A DNA stretch of 64,000 bases from Chitinophagales bacterium (lineage in GTDB: Bacteria; Bacteroidota; Bacteroidia; Chitinophagales; JABDMM01), in NCBI GenBank assembly GCA_013001465.1, contig JABDMM010000090.1, positions 1 through 64,000 of the forward strand. The letters are read 5' to 3'. A program made the translations under genes and the position numbers. The first letter of the stretch is position 1, and the number at the start of each line of letters is the position of its first letter. Shown here piece by piece: positions 36,046 to 44,229 of the stretch. The notes beneath the pieces are model-generated. The model was not told where the DNA came from, did not search any database, and saw only the letters and a list, made by a program, of their open reading frames with translations.

Positions 36046-36666
36046 ATGTCCTACCCTTCAAAATTGATCGAAGACGCCGTGAATGAATTCGCCAGCTTGC
36101 CTGGTATCGGGAAAAAGACTGCCCTGAGATTAGTACTGCACTTGTTGAAACAAGAGCCGGTTAAAGTCCAGAAGTTTGGAGAGGCTGTTACCAAAATGCG
36201 GAGAGATATTAAGTTTTGTTCTAATTGCCATAATGTGTCGGATGGTGACACCTGTTCTCTTTGCAGAAATCCCGCAAGAGATGATACCCTGATCTGCGTT
36301 GTAGAAAGCATTCGAGATGTGATGGCTATCGAAAATATCGGCCAGTACAATGGGTTATACCACGTTCTGGGAGGTGTGATCTCGCCGGTTGACGGTATTG
36401 GTCCCGATGATATTGAGATCGAAAGCCTGATGAAACGGATTGATGGTGGAGAAATAGAAGAGCTCATGATGGCATTGAATCCTACCATGGAAGGCGACAC
36501 CACTATATTTTATATTTCGAAGAGATTAGCCGGCAATAATATTAGGATCACGACTATTGCCAGAGGCGTTGCGTTTGGTGGAGAATTGGAGTATACAGAC
36601 GAGACAACGCTTGCGAGATCTATCGCTACCAGATTGCCGTACGAAAATTACCTGGTCAAAAAGTAA
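36046..36666 (+). CDS. recR: Recombination mediator protein RecR
   Basis: 206 aa. It works with RecO (gene in this window at 40976-41692) and RecF to load RecA on gapped DNA. Order: N-terminal helix-hairpin-helix (FASLPGIGKKTALRL near residue 14), a four-Cys zinc motif (CSNCHNVSDGDTCSLC near 57), and a Toprim domain (LICVVESIRDVMAIE near 82; C-terminal ARGVAFGGELEYTDETTLARSI). Full length, nothing odd. Confidence 0.95.
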   Translation: MSYPSKLIEDAVNEFASLPGIGKKTALRLVLHLLKQEPVKVQKFGEAVTKMRRDIKFCSNCHNVSDGDTCSLCRNPARDDTLICVVESIRDVMAIENIGQYNGLYHVLGGVISPVDGIGPDDIEIESLMKRIDGGEIEELMMALNPTMEGDTTIFYISKRLAGNNIRITTIARGVAFGGELEYTDETTLARSIATRLPYENYLVKK

Positions 36667-36670
36667 TGCT

Positions 36671-38665
36671 TTGACAGAGTCACAGGAGATCATCAAGGAA
36701 GAAAAACACATACGCTCATCTGCAAACCCCCAGCTGTCTGTGGTGATCGTGAATTATAATGTAAAGTACTTTCTAGAGCACGCATTATATTCCGTAAGGA
36801 AAGCATCGCGAACCCTCCACGTTGAAGTGTTCGTAGTCGACAATAATTCAAGCGACGGTTCGAATGAGATGTTGCTCAAAAACTTTCCTGAAGTCAATCT
36901 CATAGCAAACAACGACAATCTTGGGTTTGCCAAAGCCAACAATCAGGCTATTAAAAAAGCCAACGGGGAATTTGTTCTATTGCTGAATCCTGATACAGTC
37001 GTACAAGAGGATACATTTGAGAAATGTCTGTCCTTTATGAAAGAGCACCCAGAAGCAGGAGCTTTAGGTGTTAAAATGGTTGATGGCAGCGGTAAGTTTC
37101 TACCGGAATCAAAACGTGCACTTCCCACACCGGGAGTAGCATTATTTAAACTTTCAGGCTTGTCCTCCCTATTTCCAAAATCACGCATCTTCGGAAAATA
37201 TCATTTAGGATATCTGGATGAAAGTAAAACACATGAAGTTGATGTTCTCGCTGGTGCTTTTATGATGATACGAAAATCTGTTTTGGATTCTGCCGGTTTG
37301 CTAGACGAGGACTTCTTTATGTATGGTGAAGATGTTGACTTGTCTTATCGAATCAAATTAGCAGGTTTTAAAAATTATTACTACCCAGAGACCCGAATCA
37401 TTCATTACAAGGGAGAAAGCACAAAGAAGGGCAGCCTCAACTATGTGCGCATGTTCTTCAATGCAATGGCCATTTTCGCTGATAAACATTATTCCAGTGG
37501 TACCGCCAGGTTTTACCACTTTATAATTCAAATCGCCATCATATTAAGCGCGGCGCTTACTTTGATCAGGAGTTCTGTAAAGCGCTTGAGCTTATTTCTG
37601 GCGGATGCCGCTTTAGCATACATTGGAATTTATCTGATCCAGGATTATTGGGGAAGCAATTTTAAAGATGTCGCTACTTACTATCCTGATGAATTCACCA
37701 ATATTGTTATCCCTGTTTATATAGCAATTTGGTTAGCATCGTCATTTTTTAGCGGAGCATACGATAAGCCTTACAGGATAATTCCGGTAATAAGAGGTGT
37801 CCTGTTTGGTACTTTACTGGTTGCTGCTGCTTACGGATTCTTCCCAGAGGATTTTAGATTCTCCAGAGCTATTATTGTGCTTGGAGCGATCTGGATGTGT
37901 GTTGCCATGATCTTTGATCGTATGATCTATAACTCAATCAAGTTTAAACGCTTTGTGATCGAATATCTTCGCAAACCGCGAATTGCAATAATTGGTAACG
38001 CAGAAGAAGCAGAACGCACTATTAAGCTATCTCAGGAATCCGGACTCGCTTCCAAAATTATCGGCCACATTCTTCCGGATGGCGAAGACCCGAAAGCCCT
38101 GGGGAATACTCATCAACTAATGCAGCTTATCAGAGTTTACCAGATCAATGAGATCATTTTCTGCGCCAAAGATGTTGGCTCAAAACAGATCATTGACTGG
38201 ATGTCTAATTTAGGATCCAGGATAAACTATAAGATATTACCGGAAAGTGGTTTCAGCATTATCGGAAGTCATTCTAAAAATACTTCCGGTGAAATTCATG
38301 CGGTAGAACTTAATCTGGCTATAGACAAAAGTAGCAACAGGAGAAACAAGAGAGTGCTCGACGTTATGTTTGCCATCGTTTTGATGATCTTCTTTGTTCC
38401 TGCTCTGTTATTCAGCAGATCGAGAAAGCTCTTGAAAAATAGTCCGGCCGTTCTTTTTGGAAAAAAGACCTGGGTTGGATATGCAGAAAGTCTGCTCAAT
38501 ACATACAAACTGCCAACAATTTCTAAACCTGTAATTACAGTTCTTCCGAAAGATCATAAAGAGCTCTCCCCGGAAACCATCGATAGGATCAACTTGATGT
38601 ATGCAAAAGAATACCAGGTTGAAAACGATATCCGCTTCATTTACTTGTTCCTGATCAGTAAGTAA
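36671..38665 (+). CDS. GT2 glycosyltransferase fused to a degenerate sugar-phosphate transferase-like membrane module
   Basis: 664 aa from a TTG 5 bp after the recR stop. The open frame extends back to 36557 inside recR, but a 110-bp overlap is unlikely. Residues about 20-260 are a GT-A family 2 domain: VVIVNYNVKYFLEHAL, VDNNSSDGS, the metal site LLNPDTVV, and MYGEDVDLSYRIK, typical of rhamnosyltransferases. Then come four to five membrane helices (about 285-430). A nucleotide/CoA-binding-like domain begins at RIAIIGNAEEAE (about 437), and a final membrane segment RNKRVLDVMFAIVLMIFFVPALLF precedes a short tail. The latter half looks like a WbaP/WcaJ-type phosphoglycosyltransferase that has lost its catalytic motif. 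Probably involved in surface polysaccharide synthesis. Confidence 0.8.
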   Translation: MTESQEIIKEEKHIRSSANPQLSVVIVNYNVKYFLEHALYSVRKASRTLHVEVFVVDNNSSDGSNEMLLKNFPEVNLIANNDNLGFAKANNQAIKKANGEFVLLLNPDTVVQEDTFEKCLSFMKEHPEAGALGVKMVDGSGKFLPESKRALPTPGVALFKLSGLSSLFPKSRIFGKYHLGYLDESKTHEVDVLAGAFMMIRKSVLDSAGLLDEDFFMYGEDVDLSYRIKLAGFKNYYYPETRIIHYKGESTKKGSLNYVRMFFNAMAIFADKHYSSGTARFYHFIIQIAIILSAALTLIRSSVKRLSLFLADAALAYIGIYLIQDYWGSNFKDVATYYPDEFTNIVIPVYIAIWLASSFFSGAYDKPYRIIPVIRGVLFGTLLVAAAYGFFPEDFRFSRAIIVLGAIWMCVAMIFDRMIYNSIKFKRFVIEYLRKPRIAIIGNAEEAERTIKLSQESGLASKIIGHILPDGEDPKALGNTHQLMQLIRVYQINEIIFCAKDVGSKQIIDWMSNLGSRINYKILPESGFSIIGSHSKNTSGEIHAVELNLAIDKSSNRRNKRVLDVMFAIVLMIFFVPALLFSRSRKLLKNSPAVLFGKKTWVGYAESLLNTYKLPTISKPVITVLPKDHKELSPETIDRINLMYAKEYQVENDIRFIYLFLISK

Positions 38666-38672
38666 ATTAGAT

Positions 38673-40349
38673 CTAGATCTTGATAAAGCGGGTTCGAGAT
38701 GTTCCTTTATCAGTTGAAATTGAAAGAATATAGCTACCGCTGAAAAGCTTGGTAGTTTCAATCTGATTTACACCGTTTCTGCAATCTCCTTTTGTAATTA
38801 AGCGCCCCTTCAAGTCATGTATCTGCCATTTGGCATCTGCCAATTCAATTTCAAATCTGACAAAACCATCCACCGGGTTTGGCCAAACATTGATCGACTC
38901 ATTAGCTTCAGGAAATCTTGTCGACATTAGATAAGAACTATCTACGATAATAAACTGTGCCATCATACCGCCATCTTCATGATCTAGCATATGACAATGG
39001 TACATGTATGGAATTTGAGCATCGTGAAAGTCGGGAAATTCCATGATAAACTTCACCGTCGTATTAGGTCGAACTAAGATCACATCTTTCTTTCCCGACT
39101 CGATCACTGTTGGAGGCATGCTATCGTTTTCAATAAGAAAAAAATGACCCGAGTGTATGTGAAATGGATGAACGAAATGCGTTGAATTCCTGATCTCCCA
39201 AATTTCAGTACTTCCGGATATAACAGTGTCATTAATAACACTCATGCTAAAGGATGTGTTATTGATATTCCAAATTATGTTTCCACCCTGAGCCTTCCCG
39301 CCGAGCTTCTTATAACGCTCCCTGCTGACACTTGACATGGATGGAATAACATGAGTAGTCAAGACTGTCGAAATGCTATCCACTTTATTAGCTGTTGGTG
39401 CAGTGATTCTTAACTTCATCAAATCTTTATCGACGCCATTAAGCGGACTAGGATAAACATCGCCGCCGGGAATTCCTCCCAAAAAACCATACCCCATTTC
39501 GCTGCTATAATTAACTAAAGCAAGAGTGTCTGACAAATCGTTTGTGAAGTCAGCTACAATCTCATAACGTTCTCCGGATGCGATCATTAATCGATTAACC
39601 TTTACAGGGCTTTCTAAAAAACCATTATCCGTAGCTATAACCTGAAAATCTCTGTTGTCTTCGAACCCTATGTTATAGATTCTCTGTATGCTGGCATTAA
39701 GCAAACGGAACCGCACATTTTGAGCTGGAGTATTTAAATAAGGCGAGAGTGTACCATTGATCAAAAATGTATCCCCAAGAAGCGCATCATTATTGATCTG
39801 ACCTAAAGAATCAAAAGTCTTATCCTGAAGTATAATTGGGAAGTCATCCTTTCCATATTCTGAAGGAATACTCAATTGTTTTGACGAGCTGTCTCTTATT
39901 ATGATCATTCCGGCAAGACCCATATTAACCTGCCTCTGAGTTTGTTTGTGCAGATGAGAATGATACCACATAGTCGCGGCATTATCTCGTACCTTGAATG
40001 AAGGAAACCAACTTGAAGAATCATCGATAATATTATGGGGACCACCATCTACATTTGCTTCTACTTCCATTCCATGCCAATGCACCGTAGTTCCCTCATT
40101 TAAAGCGTTAACCACACTTATATTTACTGTAGCGTTCTTTTCGAAAATCAAAATAGGCCCCATATATGAACCATTATATCCCATTGTTGAAGTATTCACT
40201 CCGGGGATAAACTGATGAGAGGAATCTGAAATGAAAAGCTGAAAGTTTTTACCCATTAATGTATCTGGTATATACAATGGGTTTTGAAATTGTTGTGAGC
40301 TCGCTATCACACTTATGAACAATGCAAGTAATGTAAGTTGTTTTTTCAC
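38673..40349 (-). CDS. Secreted multicopper oxidase with T9SS sorting domain
   Basis: 558 aa from a GTG at 40349 (KKQLTLLALFISVIASS signal peptide). An upstream ATG at 40418 would overlap the neighbour and spoil the signal. Copper ligands appear in four places: HWHGME, WYHSHLHKQ, HPFHIHSGHF and the type 1 motif HCHMLDHEDGGMM (C-terminal Met axial ligand). So all three cupredoxin domains and the T1/T2/T3 sites seem intact. The last 80 residues are a type A T9SS sorting domain (NVWPNPVDGFVRFEI, ending TRFIKI). Substrate unknown: laccase, cuprous oxidase or bilirubin oxidase-like are possible. Downstream of a thioredoxin-like gene. Confidence 0.92.
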   Translation of the reverse strand: MKKQLTLLALFISVIASSQQFQNPLYIPDTLMGKNFQLFISDSSHQFIPGVNTSTMGYNGSYMGPILIFEKNATVNISVVNALNEGTTVHWHGMEVEANVDGGPHNIIDDSSSWFPSFKVRDNAATMWYHSHLHKQTQRQVNMGLAGMIIIRDSSSKQLSIPSEYGKDDFPIILQDKTFDSLGQINNDALLGDTFLINGTLSPYLNTPAQNVRFRLLNASIQRIYNIGFEDNRDFQVIATDNGFLESPVKVNRLMIASGERYEIVADFTNDLSDTLALVNYSSEMGYGFLGGIPGGDVYPSPLNGVDKDLMKLRITAPTANKVDSISTVLTTHVIPSMSSVSRERYKKLGGKAQGGNIIWNINNTSFSMSVINDTVISGSTEIWEIRNSTHFVHPFHIHSGHFFLIENDSMPPTVIESGKKDVILVRPNTTVKFIMEFPDFHDAQIPYMYHCHMLDHEDGGMMAQFIIVDSSYLMSTRFPEANESINVWPNPVDGFVRFEIELADAKWQIHDLKGRLITKGDCRNGVNQIETTKLFSGSYILSISTDKGTSRTRFIKI

Positions 40350-40365
40350 AAATCTTAATTTATAG

Positions 40366-40965
40366 TTACCCCTGTAATATATCCTTAAATTCTTTCTGCA
40401 GTGTAGCTCCTTTATCATCGTTATACCATTCCTGAACTTTCACTGAAAATTCACTGTAAGGAACAGTTCCGGGGTTTGCTTTATAATTCATAACCATTTC
40501 CTGGGAAGGAGCAGGCCTGGGACCCCACATTTCCAAAAGTGTAAGATCACTCTTCTTTAGAATTAAAAGTTTTGGAATTGATCTGCTGCCATTTGTCAGA
40601 CAGTTATCCATGATCTCCGGATTCTCATCTCTGAGCAGTAGTTTTAAATCAATTCGCTCATTCTCCTCCGCCATTTTAGAAATGTAAGGTAGGTTCTGAG
40701 CAACATCCCCACACCACGCTTCAACCAATACCAGCCACACTTGATCGTCAACAATATCTTTTACTGCCTTTAGTAACAGCTCTTCAAGCTGAATTGTTTT
40801 ATCCAGTCTCTTCATCCTTTGGTGATTCAGCTTTGTGTAATGAACATAGCCCTCACTTTGATTTAAACCTGTAGTCTTTCCTTCTTTGACAAGTTCCCTC
40901 ATTTGTTGTCTGAACGAGTTATAGGAAAAAGCTTGATCTATAATTTCCTGTGTAATACAGTTCAT
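40366..40965 (-). CDS. Thioredoxin-like family protein (single Cys, WCGDVAQ)
   Basis: 199 aa, no signal peptide. The centre is a thioredoxin fold: VWLVLVEAWCGDVAQNLPYI near residue 78, cis-Pro RSIPKLLIL near 128. The active site keeps only the first Cys (CGDV instead of CxxC). It therefore cannot form an internal disulfide and is not a classical thioredoxin. This arrangement is typical of the Thioredoxin_9 family. Role unknown. Placed between recO and the multicopper oxidase gene on the same strand; a role in copper or redox handling for that enzyme is only a guess. Confidence 0.85.
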   Translation of the reverse strand: MNCITQEIIDQAFSYNSFRQQMRELVKEGKTTGLNQSEGYVHYTKLNHQRMKRLDKTIQLEELLLKAVKDIVDDQVWLVLVEAWCGDVAQNLPYISKMAEENERIDLKLLLRDENPEIMDNCLTNGSRSIPKLLILKKSDLTLLEMWGPRPAPSQEMVMNYKANPGTVPYSEFSVKVQEWYNDDKGATLQKEFKDILQG

Positions 40966-40975
40966 GATTTTTTAG

Positions 40976-41692
40976 TTAAGATAGAATACTCTCCAGTACG
41001 TCAAAAGATTTCATTTTGGAGAACCCTTCGATATGATACTGATAATAGCTGATTAAATGACTAATCAGGACTTTTCGTTCCTTCCGGCTTAGTTTGAAAT
41101 TCCCTGCATCAGCAACATCACAGCGAATCAAACCAGCCAATATCATTGAACTCTCCTCATCCATAACATATGAATGATCCGGTAAGTCGTGAATAAAAGT
41201 TCCTGAGGTGAGGTCGAAATACTTTTCATTTCCATTTCTGTTCCCAGGCTCGAACCCTAAGAAAGCTGCAAAATGCACCATGAACCAGGCAGGGAATATC
41301 GCTAAGTCCTCATCATTTTGATCAAGGTAAACCAGTGACTGTTTTATAAAATTGAACTTCAATGAATTCGCCTCTTCTTCCTTGATACACTTGTTAAGAA
41401 GTTCTATGATAAATAGCGTTATGGAAGTCTTAATAATATTAAAGGGTATACTTGTATAGATCACAGCATTCTTATACTCTTTAATATTCTGGAGTTTTTT
41501 GTTGGAATTATTATAGACGATGAGTTCCAGTATAGATGGAGGGTTAAAGAGACCTGCTTTGCCTTTGCTCTTTCGTACACCTCTGATTATATAAGAAACA
41601 AGGCCGAGCTCTTTAGTATATATTCTGGAAATAAGACTGCTATCTGAGTATTTAAGGGAGTGAAGAACGATCCCTTCTGTTTTTAAGATCAT
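40976..41692 (-). CDS. recO: DNA repair protein RecO
   Basis: 238 aa. N-terminal OB fold (TEGIVLHSLKYSDSSLISRIYTKELGLVSYIIRGVRKSKGKAGLFNPPSILEL, the family signature). The C-terminal helical domain has YFDLTSGTF near residue 155. It lacks a clear four-Cys zinc site, which is variable in this family. RecO anneals ssDNA and acts with RecR. It follows the PorZ-like gene by 19 bp; this porZ-recO order is common in Bacteroidota. Confidence 0.92.
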   Translation of the reverse strand: MILKTEGIVLHSLKYSDSSLISRIYTKELGLVSYIIRGVRKSKGKAGLFNPPSILELIVYNNSNKKLQNIKEYKNAVIYTSIPFNIIKTSITLFIIELLNKCIKEEEANSLKFNFIKQSLVYLDQNDEDLAIFPAWFMVHFAAFLGFEPGNRNGNEKYFDLTSGTFIHDLPDHSYVMDEESSMILAGLIRCDVADAGNFKLSRKERKVLISHLISYYQYHIEGFSKMKSFDVLESILS

Positions 41693-41711
41693 CGGAAAAG
41701 CGGATTGAAGC

Positions 41712-44030
41712 TCAATTTAGCAATAATATCTTTGCTACAAATTTTTCACTTCCATCTGAATTGCTGCTAAAAACCATATAAATACCTGACTTTGCCCTTT
41801 CCCCACTTAAATTCGAGCCGTTCCATATTGCCTGACCACCGTTCGCAGGAGTTTCATAGATCAGCGAACCTGAAACATCAGTAATTTTAACAAATGCTTC
41901 ATCAACTAATCCTCTTATCGCAATAGGACCAATATAATCCGGAGAAACCGGATTTGGGAATACTGTTACATTCTCATGAGTCTCCCCACCAACCGTTGCG
42001 TCGCTTTTGTAAGACGCAACGCCTAACTCAGTTCCAATAAACACTTCTCCGGTCACATCATTAATTGTGATCGATAACACATTATTTGAGGGCAAAGGAC
42101 TGTTGTCTGTATTGAACTGTAATAGCTCCTCCTCACCGCTTTCAGAAATTAACCACGCACCATTTGTGGTTCCTACCCACTTTCTGTTTGCACCGTCAAC
42201 TGCGATCGTTCGTACATTTTCAGTTTCAAACAGAAAGGCATTAAAACCATCTCTTTCGACAATGACTCTTCTTGGTTCGCAACCTCCGTCCTCGAAAATA
42301 AACGCCGGGCAATCAAAAATACCAATGCCTTGTTCAGTGCCGATCCAGACAGATCCTGTTTTATCCTCTACCATACAATTTACAACAGCATTGGGCATAT
42401 CACCGAGACCCGATGATTTTGTTAAATGTACTGTTTGGTCATCAAAAGGATCATCGATCGTATTCTCATAATCAAGAATAACGATACCATCTCCATCTCC
42501 TCTAGGCGCTGCCCATATCTGATCGTATCTGTCGACCATCAAAGTCTTAAAATTTCTCGCCTTACCTTTTGTGGCAAACTGATAGATATTGCCTACACGG
42601 TCAATTCCAAGAAAAGGATCTGTAGCATTAAAGTTACTCGCCCACAAGTTGCCTTGCGAATCGAAATCAAGTCCGCTTATCTTTACTCTCGAGGGATCAC
42701 CAACAGAAGTTTGTATTCCAGATGCCGTATCTATCAGCTCGATCTGACCATCTTTCACATGTGCGATACCACTTAGAAATGAACAGAAATATACGCTTTC
42801 ATCGATCGGATCGATCTCTGCATCCAGAACATCATAAAAGTATTTTAACTCTTCAGGATAAATTTGTGCATATTTCTTCCAGCTGATCCCATCATATTCA
42901 AACAAGCCTGATTGATTGAAGTTATTGATAAATGTTTCTTCTACTCCACCGGATGCTACTAAAATTCTATTCTCATAGGAGTTTAGTCTGAAGCTTCCCG
43001 TCGATCCTGGGCCGCTTAACTGTATTGTAGTTAATGCATTTGAATCAAATCTCTTCAATCCTGAAAACTTATCTGCGATCCACATGACACCATTGCTTTC
43101 ATCGATCCCAACCGGTCTCGACAAGCCACTTACTTTTTGATATTGTGGCTGCAACATAGAGTCAACACCTATAAATCTATGATCTATAAACTCCGAACCA
43201 TCTACCTGATGCTGGACGATATATAACATATCCTCGAGAGGATTGAGGCTTATGATATCGAAGCCTGAATCATAGAGCAGAAAATTCCAGTTCGAACCAT
43301 CGAAATGTTTTATAGTGTCATCAATAGAGCAGAATATCTCTCCCTTAAACCCATCGATAAAGTCTATGTTATCTCTGCTTATTTTATGACTTGCATAATC
43401 CAGCCATTCCCAAGTGGAGAAATCAGCAATGTTGGGATCGTTGATTAGGGTCCTTTTAATCCCTTCCTCGCTTGCAACATAGATGTAGCTGCCATCATCG
43501 GACACACTATTAAGCTTAATCTCCTCGCCTTTACTTCCCAAAGGGAAATTAGAAATGAATTCAAGTTCATTAAGATCATACAACAGGAGTTCGATGCCCG
43601 TTGTTATATAAGCGACATTGTTTATAAAATGAGCATCTGTAATCCTCTTGTCTCCGAGAATAAGTGGATTTCTGAGTTCTGAGACATTCACAACAACATT
43701 ATTATCGAAAAGAAGATCGATATTGCTGTTGGAGTAGGCAATGAATAGAACTCCGTCATCTTTGGAATACTTAATAAAATCGATCCCAATATCTGATAAG
43801 CCATTCACTTTATCGAGCCTTCGAAGGCTTCCGTCACTTCTTTCAAAGCTCATAACAGAAAAACCCGTTGAAGAATATACTTTTTCTACTGAAACAGCTA
43901 CAGAGTTTGAGGAAGTGTAGGGTAGGTGCATTCTCCATTCACCGATAGCAGTTTCATTTTGGCCAATAGCAGAAACTCCTAAAGACAGGAGCATGCAAAG
44001 GATTAAGGATCTCGTTATCATTTCGATCAT
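41712..44030 (-). CDS. porZ: PorZ-like T9SS attachment-complex protein
   Basis: 772 aa. Signal peptide (about 1-24), mature start IGEWRMHLPYTSSNSVAVS, then two seven-bladed beta-propellers made of two-component-regulator-type repeats (for example GSVWIGTEQGIGIF near 560, RKWVGTTNGAWL near 610). A C-terminal T9SS sorting domain runs from about 690 to 772 (VTVFPNPVSPDYIG, SGIYMVFSS, ending KILLLN). In Porphyromonas, PorZ is a surface component that binds A-LPS and helps PorU attach cargo. The start is ambiguous between the ATGs at 44030 and 44021. Adjacent to recO. Confidence 0.82.
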   Translation of the reverse strand: MIEMITRSLILCMLLSLGVSAIGQNETAIGEWRMHLPYTSSNSVAVSVEKVYSSTGFSVMSFERSDGSLRRLDKVNGLSDIGIDFIKYSKDDGVLFIAYSNSNIDLLFDNNVVVNVSELRNPLILGDKRITDAHFINNVAYITTGIELLLYDLNELEFISNFPLGSKGEEIKLNSVSDDGSYIYVASEEGIKRTLINDPNIADFSTWEWLDYASHKISRDNIDFIDGFKGEIFCSIDDTIKHFDGSNWNFLLYDSGFDIISLNPLEDMLYIVQHQVDGSEFIDHRFIGVDSMLQPQYQKVSGLSRPVGIDESNGVMWIADKFSGLKRFDSNALTTIQLSGPGSTGSFRLNSYENRILVASGGVEETFINNFNQSGLFEYDGISWKKYAQIYPEELKYFYDVLDAEIDPIDESVYFCSFLSGIAHVKDGQIELIDTASGIQTSVGDPSRVKISGLDFDSQGNLWASNFNATDPFLGIDRVGNIYQFATKGKARNFKTLMVDRYDQIWAAPRGDGDGIVILDYENTIDDPFDDQTVHLTKSSGLGDMPNAVVNCMVEDKTGSVWIGTEQGIGIFDCPAFIFEDGGCEPRRVIVERDGFNAFLFETENVRTIAVDGANRKWVGTTNGAWLISESGEEELLQFNTDNSPLPSNNVLSITINDVTGEVFIGTELGVASYKSDATVGGETHENVTVFPNPVSPDYIGPIAIRGLVDEAFVKITDVSGSLIYETPANGGQAIWNGSNLSGERAKSGIYMVFSSNSDGSEKFVAKILLLN

Positions 44031-44136
44031 AGAACGGCATGTTGACTTTAATATTATTAGTGTTCCAAATCAGCAGTCAATATTAGCAGAATTTGAACAA
44101 AATTTGACATGCCGGCAGACATCTTTCAAAATTTAA

Positions 44137-44144
44137 CAAATATA
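44137..44144 (-). promoter_or_regulatory. Candidate -7 element (TATATTTG) for porZ
   Basis: Exact TAnnTTTG match on the minus strand with a TTG at 44164-44162, 17 bp further upstream (slightly short spacing). The leader to the start codon would be about 100 nt. Confidence 0.35.
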
Positions 44145-44196
44145 TCTTCAACAAACCGTATCAATCACTTACACTTAATCCCTGCAGCATTTTTAT

Positions 44197-44204
44197 TAAT
44201 TTTG
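44197..44204 (+). promoter_or_regulatory. Candidate -7 element (TAATTTTG) for ileS
   Basis: Exact TAnnTTTG match 25 bp before the ileS ATG. No clear -33 TTG. Confidence 0.45.
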
Positions 44205-44229
44205 CGACCTCTTAAGAATATAATATCAC

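Noticed and set aside
36557-36670. Earlier start of the GT2 fusion inside recR
   Set aside because: It would overlap recR by 110 bp with a non-conserved peptide; the TTG at 36671 gives normal spacing.
44035-44114. Inverted repeat CGGCATGT ... ACATGCCG upstream of porZ
   Set aside because: Arms of 8 bp are separated by 64 bp in A+T-rich DNA, with no relation to the start or promoter; could be chance.
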